From the NCBI GenBank assembly GCA_001600615.1, contig BCKK01000004.1, positions 1,413,316 through 1,477,315 of the forward strand: 64,000 bases of DNA. The letters run 5' to 3'. Position numbers and translations under genes: made by a program. The notes beneath the pieces were generated by a model. That model saw nothing but the letters and a program-made list of their open reading frames with translations, did not search any database and was not told the DNA's origin. This document shows, piece after piece, positions 11,173-22,384 of the stretch; position 1 is the first letter of the stretch; each line of letters opens with the position of its first letter. This DNA is from Dioszegia crocea (Eukaryota > Basidiomycota > Tremellomycetes > Tremellales > Bulleribasidiaceae).

Positions 11173-13864
11173 CTACGCATTGTATCCGCCCTCCCATGCT
11201 ACATCTGGGGGCCCACGCGTGACGTCCATATTGCCCTCCGCGTCCATACTCGCGTACTCTGTACTCGCCTCCACGCGCTTCGCGTTGATCCTGTCCGCCT
11301 GGTCCCTGCCCAAACCCAACGTGTCATCCGCAATCCACACCACGGGTTGCTTCTTCCACAACGCAGGGTGGTCAAACGCCTGGTCGTGGAAGCCGCTTGT
11401 GATGCCGTACTGAGGCCCAGCCTTGTCGGGCTCAGCACCAGATTGGGGTTTGGGTTCGGCAAGGGCTGCACCGGTCTTGGTCTGGTGGGTGGAGTGAACA
11501 AAGTAGAGGTAGGGAGTTTTGAATGCAAACCAGTCAATGTAGATCTGGAGGCAAGCGATGAGGACGACAGCAACAGCCATGATAGCGCCGCATGCCAGAC
11601 CCGACTTGGCTCGGTTCCCGTTCTGGTCGGTCGACAGGAAGAACAAACCGGCGAGGCAGATACCTTCGAGGTAGAGCGAGACGAAGATGGTGCGGAGGGC
11701 GCGGATGTAGAACAGACCACCCGTCTCGAGGTAGTCGGTTTGGTCGGCGCACCATCCAAGCTGGTACTTGTAGGCGGCGTAGAGGATCCCAAAGGCAAGG
11801 AGAGCGAGGACGGTGATGATGGGCTGGATGACGGAGTAGACAATGGTGATGCAGGTGATTAGGCACATTGGCGGCCAGATGGTGGCCCACATGAAATTCT
11901 GCATTTTGTACTGTCGTCAGCGGGCTCGAGAGTAGACTTACCTGCTGGATGAAGTATTTGCGCGGCGTGTTGCCAGCTAGCAAGCCCGACAAGGAGTACA
12001 TGACGAAAGGGATGGCTCGGGAGAACGCCTTGGTCGCATTGGCAAATGTTGCTGTAAGAATGTAGGTAAGGAAGAAGATCGATGCAGCGGGTCTGTCGTC
12101 AGCGGGATTTCATTGCAACTTACAATTTAGTCGCAAGCAGGGTTGGAACCGAACCCGCCATTCCACCGAGATCACCTAAAGCGGCAAGCAAGCCTGAAGC
12201 CAAAGTGACGATGAGGAAACCGTGGATGACCTGGAACAACCAGTAGCGAGTGAAGAGTTTAAGTTCAATGTCGCTGTCGTCAGCTGGCTCATACTCAAAC
12301 TCACCTCTTCCTAATTTCACCCTGGTACCGCACAAACATCCGCAAGACGATCGGGAGGAGCATGAACAGGACAGCAAGGAGGACGGGAGGGAGGACACCA
12401 CGGATGATGCCGAGGACGGGCTCGGGGAGACGGCAGATCCACGACAGCCATGTCTGTTGGCAGAGGGTGTCAACGTTGGAGACGAAACCGGTAAAGGCAA
12501 CGGGGACGGCCCAGACAATGATGAGTCCGATGGTCAAGGCCCAAGAGACAATGGTGGCAATTTTGCGTTGGTAGGGGTTCATGCCGACGTTGGACCATTG
12601 GACGTCCTCAGGGATGACTTCGACGGTGGATTTGAGCATCTTCAAAGATTTGTCCGATCCCGGAGCGGATCGAGCAAAGTTGTGAGCCTCGTGCTGGGAG
12701 TCAAATCGAAGGAAGGCAGTGTTTCCGAGGTCGTGGTCTTCCGCGCGCATATCGCGGAGCTTGTCATTTTGCTCTGCGATAAACACGGGCGAAGTCTCGA
12801 GATCGAGCTTCTTGCCAAACAACCCAAGGAAGCCCTGTTTCCAGCTCGGCATCTTCTTGGGGAGGACGTATTGGTGCGCGGGGTTGGCATTCTCCGCATC
12901 CACCTTGCCCGGTGCCTTGCCCTTACGCTGGTTCTTGGCAGCTAGTTTGAGCAACTTGCCCACCCCGCCTTCCAACCGAGTGCATTCGGCGTTCCGGTCG
13001 TCATACACCTTCTCAAGGTCTTTGACCTTGCGGGCAAGCCAGATGTGAGGCGCGCCAGTAAGGTTGTCATTCGAGTTGTTGGCCGTGCCTTCAGTAGCGG
13101 TACTGCGACGAGGAGCGGCGACTCCCACCGTTTGTGAAAGCTCTTTCAAGCTGGTCTCGTTGTTGTATGTATCGGGGATGTTTGTGACGGCAATGGTACG
13201 GGATCGAGCGGTGACAAGGTGGTGTTCGGAAGTCAACCAAGCCTGACGCAGCTCGACGAAGTGACGGTATTCATTGAAAAGGGTGTAGGCTGTCCAAGCC
13301 ATAAGGACGAGGGCGACGAGGAAGTGTGCGATCCGGCGCTCGGTGTGAGCAGGCGAGACATTTCCGAAAGTCAAAATGTCAAGACCCTGCTGCCCAGCGT
13401 TGGGCGCAACGGCGGATACGGGGATGCACACCGCGCAGGTGAGGAGGACGTAGGGGACGAGGAGTTTGATACCGAAGACCTTCAAGAAGCGGAGGAAGAA
13501 GTAAGCATCAAGCCCGTTGGCAGTGATGATTTCCTGGTCGTGCGTCTGGAGGACCTGTTTCCAGAACGCAAATATCCCATCGGGGAGTTCGCGGGGACGC
13601 TGTCCCTCCGGAGCGAGCTCGACTCGGGGTTGATAAACGCGGCGAAGCTTCTTGCGGCCGTGGAGTACAACCCAGATGGTCTAACAGATCAGCCTCGTTC
13701 GCTCAAAGAAGTATCAACACGCTCACCGTAAATAATCCCACCGTCGCGGCTGCAACTACAACTGCTGCGACGAACGTAGATGTGTTTGATTTGCCTGTAT
13801 CGGCAGTACCAGATGTAGTGGTTGCGCTCTGTGATCAGCTTTGTATGAGGACTGTACGCACCAT
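11173..13864 (-). CDS. Csc1/Phm7-type osmosensitive calcium-permeable channel (TMEM63/OSCA family)
   Basis: Six exons: the ATG alone (13862-13864), 13727-13828, 12305-13680, 12124-12273, 11942-12092 and 11173-11910. Introns are 33, 46, 31, 31 and 31 nt; the spliced length gives 839 residues. The order of features is that of the RSN1_TM / cytosolic / DUF221 family: an N-terminal membrane segment, GLDAYFFLRFLKVFGIKLL, GLDILTFGNV, a cytosolic RRM-like part (RTIAVTNIPDTY), and C-terminal membrane segments including FTRYWLFQVIHGFLIVTL, FFLTYILTATF and TPRKYFIQQYK. Homologues are mechano- or osmo-gated cation channels. The first coding exon consists only of the start codon, directly followed by a GTGCGT donor. 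Three of the five introns end in the same CTGACGACAG. A CRE-like TGACGTCA lies 73 bp upstream. Confidence 0.9.
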
Positions 13865-13936
13865 CGTAGCGGCGGAAATGAAGGGTGAAAGAGAGAGTCA
13901 AAGCGCGAAAATTGGACTGGACTTTGTTTATGACTG

Positions 13937-13944
13937 TGACGTCA
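13937..13944. promoter_or_regulatory. Palindromic CRE/ATF-type site TGACGTCA
   Basis: A perfect TGACGTCA lies 73 bp upstream of the start codon of the Csc1-type channel gene, with an inverted CCAAT box (ATTGG) at 13951-13955. CRE sites are bound by bZIP factors of the Atf1/Sko1 group, which act in osmotic stress; a role here is inferred from position only. Confidence 0.45.
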
Positions 13945-14117
13945 TGATTGATTGGCCCTGGGCCCGTGCCTGCCTGTGCTTACTGAACTCAATGTGAAAC
14001 GCTAATGAAAAAGGAGGGGCAACGCGTCATAACGATCGACAGGTACGAGATTGCACAGTGGCACAGCGCGCAGTCACTCTATAGTCACTGCACTCTATTC
14101 CAAGCTCCATCGACTAT

Positions 14118-15515
14118 CTACGCCTCAGCCAACAACTGATACACCAACTTCTCCATCTCCAACTTCGCCGCAGCAACCCTAGGAGCTCCCGCAGGCAGCA
14201 TCTGTGTAGTCCACACAGCCTACATTAGCCATGCACAGTTTCGCACTCACTGAGATCTTCGCAGTGGGGTCGATCCAGTATTCAGTTCCCGCAGCTCCGC
14301 CCCAACCGACACTTCCGGCATATCTGCCAAAGTCTCCCCGGCGTGCTTTACCTTTCGGCTGGAACACGGCCATACCTGTGCTCCAGTCTGCTTCCCCAGC
14401 GACGAGCTTGTCGGTACCTTCAAAGCCTCTGACGCGGTTGAGCATATCTGCCATAGGTGCAAGGGCGGATTCGGCGAGGGTGCCTTTAAAAAGTGATGCG
14501 ACGGATTTGTCGGAGAGGAGGGGTGTGGCGGGACGTGAGATGGACGAGTCGGATAAGGACAGGTAGTGCGCCATGAGGTGTTGCAGGAGCCTGGCGTAGT
14601 TTTCCGTCGTACTAAAGACTCCACCTCCACCTGCGGGATATTCAATCTCTTCGTGGCTGCCATTAGCGCCTTCAATACTTGACTCACACTCTAGGCAGAC
14701 AGAGACCCTCCGCCCTCAACCCCTTGACCGTCTCGAGCACTTTCCAATCTATCCGCCCACCTTCATCATCACCCCACCGCACAGGCAGCAGATTGTTCTT
14801 CCATTCTTGGCTGTATGGGAAGAAGGTGGTTTGCTTCATACCGAGCGGCCCACACACCTCGCGCTGGAGATACGCCTCGTACTCCTCCCCAACCACAGTG
14901 GGGAACATCAGGGCAAGCCATTCGGCCCCATTTCCATACTCGTAATGGGTCCCCGGCTCAAATGTGATTGGCGTGTTGACGAGGTTTTCCTTCAATTAGC
15001 GGGACCACAGTCAGACTCACCACTTTGCAGCTGTTGACAAACCCCTTCCCAACCTTGGTGTACCCCTTCCACGCCTGCACTTGGTCGCCGAATTCCGCAC
15101 CGAACCCGCTGCTCTGGTTCAGCAGCCAGCTCAGCTTTACTGGGCCGTTGTAATCGCCCTTCCACTTAGGCTCCCCGTTGTCAACTCCGCCCCATATCCT
15201 CGCCGCGGCCTTGTCCAAAGGGCCATACTCCTTCCGCATGTCCGTGTCGAGTGTCAAAAGGCCCCGGTCTACCAATTGCAGATAAATCACAGAGGTGATC
15301 AGTTTCGATGTGGATGCAAACCACATGGTGTCTTCCGGAGTGGTTTGACGGGACTTGGGGTCGAGTGGGTCGAGCACACCAGCGGAGCCAGTGAAGAGGA
15401 TACCATCTGGGGAAGCGACGGTCAGGTGGACGCTGGGCAAGAGCCCTGTTGAGGCCTGCTCATCAAGCAGAGCTTGGAGTTTTGCTTTTGCGTCAGCGTT
15501 GAGCGTGGGCGACAT
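14118..15515 (-). CDS. Beta-lactamase-fold serine hydrolase (class C / EstB-like)
   Basis: Four exons: 15021-15515, 14688-14989, 14251-14656 and 14118-14201, with introns of 31, 31 and 49 nt. The product is 428 residues. The catalytic SxxK tetrad is STSK in WFASTSKLITSV, followed by the YxN-type motif YGN (HYEYGNGAEW) and a late GWGGAAGTEYWIDP segment in the place of the KTG box. The last exon gives MLPAGAPRVAAAKLE, as in EstB-like enzymes, and is reached only by removing the 49-nt intron. Members hydrolyse esters or small amides; some in fungi take part in secondary metabolism. No signal peptide is visible, so it is probably cytosolic. The substrate is unknown. A CACGTG is present 140 bp upstream (15655-15660). 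Confidence 0.85.
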
Positions 15516-15673
15516 CTTGTTGATTGGGATGCGCTTCTTTGTTCCATGGCGTCTTTGTATATCTGAACAGAAGCGCGGAGGAATGTCGGATGTACTCCTG
15601 AAGCGCCGCAGAGTAACGCCGCTGCAAGCCGGACCGAACCGGGCCGAGCCGAACCACGTGTTTATCTACCACA

Positions 15674-18600
15674 TCATGCCTGGCTATCGCTCTCCTCTCC
15701 CTCACTTCCCTCTTCACTGCCATCCTCGCTGCCTTCCAGCGCCGGCAGACTCTTGCGCTCCGTGTCGAAGCCTAGATCCTTGAATCCCTGCTCAACCTCA
15801 TCCGCCTTGCCTGACGAAACAGTAACGGCACAGATGGAAGTGTCGGAAGAGAATATAGGTGACAGGTAGAGCTTGATGACCCGGCGGATGTCATCCAAGG
15901 TGATGGTCTATCAGCGTATCCTAGCAGAAACTCACTGGGAAGGTTTCGAGCATCTTCTTGTTCTGGTCCTTGCCGACGCCCTTGAGAATCTCGTCAAGGT
16001 ATGCTGTAGCTGCCGCTGCGCCGACGGTTTGCGAACCCATAGCATAGGAGTAGGTAAGACTTGATCGGGCACCGTCGACTATTGTCTGGTCTAGCTCGAT
16101 CTGGGTCAGCTGTGCCTTGTTAACACTCACTGTTCCATCCACCAAACCAGCAAGCACTCGGCCTGCTTCGTCATACGCCAGCTTTGCGTTGGGCGACTAT
16201 TGTCAGCTTTGTTAATCATGGACCTACTCTGAACACGCTATAAGATGTCAAACCAGTTTCGGCACTGGCGGAAACATAAGCGCCGTAAGCTAGACCACTG
16301 CCGCGGACCGCTTTCCACAGGTAGCTCTCCGTTGCGTTGAGGACCGAAACAGCCAGTGTTAAAGCGGGGAGGTCAGGGTGGTCCCATCCGGACGGGCCTT
16401 TAGCGTAGTGCGAAGAGAAGGACCCCTCAATTGCTGGCATAGGGACGATGATGCACTGATTAGCCAGCACATGGTAAACATACCTTCTTTGAGGGTTTTT
16501 CTCCAATTGCTGATAGGGTGTCTTTAGCAGTGGATAGCGGAGCGAGCGGGCCGGCCTGGCGTCAGCTTGCCTGACTATGGACCTACATTGACCGGGAGGA
16601 ACGACCGTGCGAGAGCAGACCTTGGCTCGGGCAGACCGAGGATATCACCTCGGACCGAGACTCGCATGATGGAAGGGTCGAGCACTGATTAGCCCGGCTT
16701 TTCGACAACTCACAAGACTGCCTGACTTCCTCCAGGTGTTTGATGACCGTCTCGGGATCCTCCTTCAGTTCCGAAGCCGTAGCGGGTAGGAACTCCAACA
16801 TATTGAGCAAGGAGGTAGACTCGGATGTCGACTTTGCGTTGTCATACGCCAGAGTGTACAAGTAGGCGTCCGCAACCTTGGCGCCGTCCCGCTTTTCGTA
16901 TGGCAGTTCTTGGAGCATTTTGGCGACGATAATTTCCAACCTATGGTCAGTGGGTTCAGATAGAACTCACCTGTCCGGGGCAAACACCAAACCCGTAATC
17001 AAATCCTTCATCCACCCAATTGCTTTCTCATACTCTGCCTTCTCCACCTTTAGCTCCACATGGAATACTTCGGAGAAGCGACCTCGGAACCCAAAGTAGG
17101 TGCTCTGGTCAATGGTGAAGCTGGGATCAGCTATGAAAGACTAAACTTACTCATCAAGCTGATCCACAACTTGTTCGTGTGTCAATACAGTGCCGTCCGA
17201 TCGCTTGACGCTGGAGGCGAACAGGGCCGCTTGGTAGAGTGCGAAGTATCTAATCAGCACGATATTTTGGTAACTTACGGTCTGAGGTGGGTGGGGACGT
17301 TGATGGTGTCGAACAACGCGGAGATGGTGACAAAGTTGGACTATATCAGCTACGTCGAGTATAGACCCACTTTGACGTGTGAAAAGTGCGCCTGATAGGG
17401 CAAAGTCGCCTTGTCCGAGTCTACATGTCGCTGGACATCACCCTTGTCCGATATTCGCTTTTCGCCAGCCGCGTTATTGATGGCAGTCTCCACCGGGACC
17501 CAAGTCAGGGATTTAGGCTACATCAGCTTGGCCGATAATTCGCTCACATCGGTCAGAGGAAAGGCCGTAATCATCTCGGGCGGTGGCGGCCTGTCCGACT
17601 CTTCCTTGGCGGCATCTAGAGCTTTTTGTAGCTCCTTCAACTTCTCGTCGCCAAGCTCTGTTTTTCGCTTCGCCAGGCGATCCTTTTCATCCTGCTCAAT
17701 CTTGGCCGAGAGCGATGCGGAGGGCTTTCCGATGGTCGTCAAGCAAGGCTGAGAGATGTAGTATCTGATTAGCGCATCCTGACAAAACTCACTTGTCCAA
17801 AAGCTCAATCCACTCCTTTTCGGAGATCTTTGAGATCGTCTCATAATCTCTGATATCCTCAAACGCAGCGGGCAGATCCGAACCATCCATAGCGCCGTAT
17901 AAGAAGTCTCGTCAGTTCATTCAAGCAAAAACTCACCTCCAATCGCACAGTCGGCCAGCGACCTCGAAACACCCCTCTCCATCCCGTCCAGTAGCTTTCT
18001 TTTGTCCCGCCTGATCTGCAACGCCATCTTCTCCATGTCGATGCCTTCCCCTTTGATCTTCTCCAGCTTGGTCATAAGCATATCTCGCATCTTGTCCAGA
18101 TGCTTCATGGGCACATCCGCTATGAAGCAGGACAATTCGTTTTTGTTGACCCTGTCCTCGGCGTAAAAGCTGATGCCTGTGCAGTAGGGCTTGGGAATTT
18201 CCACAAACTCTTTTTGTAGCGGAGCGGTTGCCGAGTTGGTAAGGTATTTGTTCAAAATCGAAAGCGCGAGGTTGGTAGTGTAGTCCATCGGAGGGGGTCC
18301 CAGCCAGTTGATCATAATGTCGCCCATTGACTCGTCCTCTTCCATGAATTCAACAACCTTGGTGCTGGATTCGGAGATCGATAGAGGTTTTGCCGTAGGC
18401 GTTTCGACAAAGGGCCGCTTCCACGGTGCCGGTTTTAGATTTTCCAAAATCATCGGTTCGACCTCTTCGTTGAGAACTTTGAACAGCTCGGGCAAAGACA
18501 CGGCACCGTCAATGACTAGGCATAACTGTTGTCAGTGGATTCGAGGTGGACTTACATTATGCGGCACGTAGTATGCCTTGTGGTAATCCCGAACTACATC

Positions 18601-19591
18601 AGCGCTGTCGATACTTCACTCACTTTGCTGAGCGTCCAAAGCCCTTAGTGCAGATAGCAATCCACCAGTTTCACTCCTGTATGCGGAAGTCTCTGGGTAG
18701 AGCCGACGTTGAGCACTGCATCAGCCTCGTCCATCTGAAACCCACTTTAGCGTCATCAAGTCCCCAGCAGTATTCTCCCTTGCCTGCATTTCGCTATACA
18801 CCACTCCCGCATCCTCACCCTGGCCGTTGATATGGTGGACTTCGGTGACATAGCCCGCATCAGTGATGGTCGGGTGGAGAATGTGATCAATGTAGACTAG
18901 ATCAGCTCTGCCTTTGAAGCACTCACTAGGAAGCATCTTCAGGAATCCCGCCGTTCCAGCGGTAGCAATGGTGTATGCGGTGTCTAATGAGCTCCACCTT
19001 GAATTCACTCACGATCACTGGCAGTCCATGCGTTAGTGCCATTACTCGACGCTCGATTTGCGAGAGTATCCAGCACACCCTTGAAGGGATAGCTCTTAGA
19101 CCCAAGGAAAACCAAACTGTCATCAGCGGTGCCTCCTTCAGACGTACTGTTCCAAGGTATGGGGTCGACCCGTATCGTCGAATACTACAATCAGCGCGAT
19201 CGTTTTCAGCACCCACTCTCAGAAGCTACCGCGAAATGACCGTTAGTCTACATCAGCTCAATCACCATCTGCACATACTATAGGAGCTGTCGTCAGCGAT
19301 GTTTCATCTCAACTCACTTTCATATTTCCCGACCACCACACTCAACCCAGTCTTCTCACTCCGCCACTTTCCAATGCTGACCGGTGCATACTTGATGTCA
19401 AACGAAGAGAGCTGTTTGTAGTTGCCAAAGTCGCCCTGAATGGTTGAGGCCATCCTGACAGGGTCTGCTGTAAGACGCTGCCGTTTGGCTTCGGGTGATC
19501 GAGACAGGGTGGGCAGAAGGGCTTTAGGTCTCACAGTAGATATAGTACGTATCGCTGTTCGCGGTATGAGAGATGTACCTCTCGGTATCAT
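15674..19591 (-). CDS. M16-family zinc metallopeptidase (SDD3 / C3H1.02c type)
   Basis: A gene of at least 23 exons; every intron I placed is 28-32 nt. Recognised parts in order: FDIKYAPVSIGKWRSEKTGLSVVVG, FDDTGRPHTLEHLVFLGS with the inverted zinc motif HxxEH, KGVLDTLANRA, TNAWTASDHTAYT, HHINGQGEDAGVVYSEMQARENTAGD, and the C-terminal half with IIVPMPAIEGSF. The catalytic segment is assembled from tiny pieces: an 8-nt microexon (19279-19286), a 31-nt exon and a 37-nt exon, each between ~31-nt introns. The start is placed at 19591, which gives an Arg-rich, acid-free N-terminus that could target mitochondria; a second Met at 19453 is possible. Yeast and fission yeast homologues are poorly characterised M16C peptidases. 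The tail is acidic. It is head-to-head with the next gene, 172 bp apart. Confidence 0.85.
19279..19286 (-). other. 8-nt microexon of the M16 peptidase gene
   Basis: The exon CTCCTATA lies between a 31-nt intron (19287-19317) and a 31-nt intron (19248-19278). Both have GT..AG ends and GCTGAC/GCTGAT branch sites. Including it gives KYE-TPI-TNGHFAVASE, which follows the family pattern of S/T-P-I-x-N-G-x-F-x-V-A-S-E; skipping it breaks the frame. Confidence 0.75.
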
Positions 19592-19763
19592 ATAGAAGGG
19601 TGATAGGGTTGACAAAGGAGCCTTAGCTTGAAAGCTTTGGGCGTCTTGACTTTCGCACCTTACCTCCACAAATTGGATATTGGGGCCCCACAATGAGCGC
19701 TCGAGCTGAGCCCAATTGCAAGCTGATCAGAGTCGACTACTCGCTCTACTGCTTCATACCACA

Positions 19764-21917
19764 ATGACCAGCTCAACCAACAAGAGCGACAACCAGTGGG
19801 TGGAACGCTATTCCAGCTGGTGCGAAGATCACACCGGGGAATTGCCATACACAGCGGGGTGAGTACGTCCTACGCCCCGCTAATATCCAGCGCCGAAGTT
19901 ACGCGTCACCGACTCGTCCACTTCCTTCGCGATGGAGTGATGCTGGCCACTTACGGATGGAATCGAAAGCGGAAACGCGCCGCTGTCGACGACATACAAG
20001 ATGAGGATGCGATGGATGCCGATCGCAAAGCCCTACGTGACGCGTTGTCCGAGGACGAGCAGTACCTTCTATCGCACACGATGTCGCCTGCCGGCTTGAC
20101 GGAACTGCGCATCAGCTGTTGATGCTCAGCTTCGGACTGTCCCCGAGCGAATGCGCCTGGGTATGTATGGCCCAAGGTTGTGCTGATCTTTAGTGGAAGG
20201 CATCAACCGGCTGGTCACATCCCCCATCTCCTCGACCGAGCTGGAAGAATGCGCCTCTGCACTGGTATCGCACTGGCGGAAACAATGCCGAGACTACCAT
20301 ACCCTGCCTGTGAGCGAGAGAAAGAAGTCAGCCCTCGAGCTTAGCCCCTGTCCTGTGGATGAGGGTGTAGCTTTTCTGGTCGAAGGGCTCGCGAAGGTGG
20401 AGCGGATCCGAAGAAGGCGCAAAGCAGTTGGTGAGTCCCATCTCCACTGATGATATCATCAAATCAGAGCTGATCGTGTCAGCGCACGCCGCACGTCCTA
20501 TCCAGGTGCAGGAGCAGCTGGACCGGGCAAATCGCGGGATAGAACGCGAGCAGAACGATGCCCTTCCGAAAGATGTGGCGGCTCCCAAGCAAGCTACTCG
20601 ACCAATGGCTCCCATCTCGTCCAGTCTGCCTCGCACGCGCTCCTCCCAGTCTGCCGTGTCCCCGTCCGCATCAGCCGGACTATCCCGTACCTCTTCATCC
20701 TCATCCTCATCCTCTTCCAGCGCAGGCGATGATGTACCCGCCAACCCACGTGATGTACCCCCTATCGCGATTGTCCCATTCGTCCCCGATTTCTCAGATA
20801 CTCCTTTCGCCGTTCAAATATTGAAACCTGCGAAAGCCATCATGACCGTCACCGATCTTTGGACGGAATATGACGTCGGGTTGGACGGCGGTCCTTCAAT
20901 GCGGCACATTTACGATTCGGAAGACATATACCGCGCCGACGGACACGACTACAACTACAGGGAGAAGTTGAAGCGCCGCAAAGCGGTGATCTCACTGGTA
21001 CAAGATCTCTCGGTCCACTACAAGGGGTCTTGCCAGAAAGCTGCAAAGGCTTTGGAGCGATGGCGGACGGCTCAGACTGGCAATGTGACTATTGCCGGGT
21101 TGTCGACTTTACTACGAGGGCTAGATAAGGAGAAGCGGCTCGCCATTTTGAAAACGTGAGTACTTTTTCGGCAACGCTTATTATAGTACTGCGAAAGAAA
21201 TCGAAGACGCGCAGAGTGCTCGACTGCGTCTCGCGCTAGGCGGGCTGTTGAGACACTCACCCGTTCCCCTAGTCCCACAGTCCCAACCGGTATCGGGAGG
21301 ACAGCGTGTCATTCAGATACCCGGCGGAATCGGTACGGCTTCTTCCTCCTCGCAACCGATGGCACAGGCCCCTGGCAAGATCGTCCGCCGAACCGAATCT
21401 CGCTCGCAATCAACACAGGCTCACGGCAGAGAGGCCCAGGCTCTGCCTGCTAGAGTGGGCTCTTCACAGGCATACATCTTCAACAGCTCTGCTGCTTCAA
21501 GCTCTAGCCGAGGGCAGAAGTCCGATGGGACCATCAAAACAATCATCGAGTGGTGGTCCGAATACTCCACGAGCTTCGAATATCTAAGTCAAAACAAGAA
21601 GCGAGTTTTTGCCCCTCACGGTTGGGTCGATAAGGAAGCATTTGACGACGGTTGCACCGGGGAAACGAATTCTCAGCGCAGAAGAGTCATGGACCTCATC
21701 GAAGAGCTGGCGAACTTCCGCTATGCAGGATCGTGCATCGATGCAGCCATAGGGCTGGAAAATTGGAGGCGAAACCAAAAGGGCTACCTGGATTTGCCCA
21801 TGTTGGGAGATTGGCTAGTCGGCAAGGGGAGGGAGGCTCGGATGGATCTGATATTATCGTACGTTTGCTTCAAGTGATATAGAACGCCGCTAATATGGCA
21901 GGGATTTCCAAGGGTGA
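19764..21917 (+). CDS. GCR1_C-like DNA-binding domain protein (possibly Crypton-derived)
   Basis: The start ATG at 19764 is followed by WVERYSSWCEDHTGELPYTAG, then after a 32-nt intron AEVTRHRLVHFLRDGVM and a basic NRKRKR stretch. Later exons give LRTVPERMRLVEGINRLVTSP, a Ser-rich linker, and two similar modules. Module 1 (about 20830-21158) has TDLWTEYDVGLDGGPS, REKLKRRKAVISLVQDL, GSCQKAAKALERWR. Module 2 (about 21528-21863) has IIEWWSEYSTSF, RRRVMDLIEELANF, GSCIDAAIGLENWRR. Module 1 resembles the GCR1_C domain (PF12550) found in glycolytic activators and in Crypton tyrosine-recombinase transposons. No recombinase active-site residues are visible. The splice between about 20035 and 20113 is uncertain: my best model removes 79 nt, because otherwise a stop at 20119 ends the frame. 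The final intron (43 nt) ends the protein at 21917. Confidence 0.6.
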
Positions 21918-22384
21918 TGCAAGCACGATGGCAGCACCTCAGTGAGCTATCCGACAAACATCGCTTCGTTGCAACACTGGCATGGCAGTCCTTCGAGTAG
22001 CCACCGCTCAATACACATGTAAGGCTGGGTACTAAGCCGTAAGTCGCTATTCTGTACAACCTGGCACAAGCTGGCTGACTCGACAGGACTGGTTGTGGCC
22101 AGAGGGCCTCGGGAAGAACGATCTTTTGCTAGCCTAATGAATGGGTGTAGCGCTCTAGGGGTCTTGCTTTCTGTGCATCCTATTGTAGGCCTTCCGTATA
22201 TACTATGTCTTTGGCGCGTCTTGTTCTTGTGCAATTTTCTATAGCTAGAGCCATTCATGCGCTCATATCTCATGGATGAACTCATGTCCCATGTTCAAAT
22301 CACGTAATGATTCGCCTTGCATCACATGCGCGCAGGTTTGGCTCTATCAATTGCCTCTTGTCCCACTCAACTCCTCAGCACGGA
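21918..22384. other. Intergenic region without a gene
   Basis: 467 bp between two plus-strand genes. AT-richer than its flanks with no convincing exon; I see no RNA gene or repeat in it. Confidence 0.5.
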
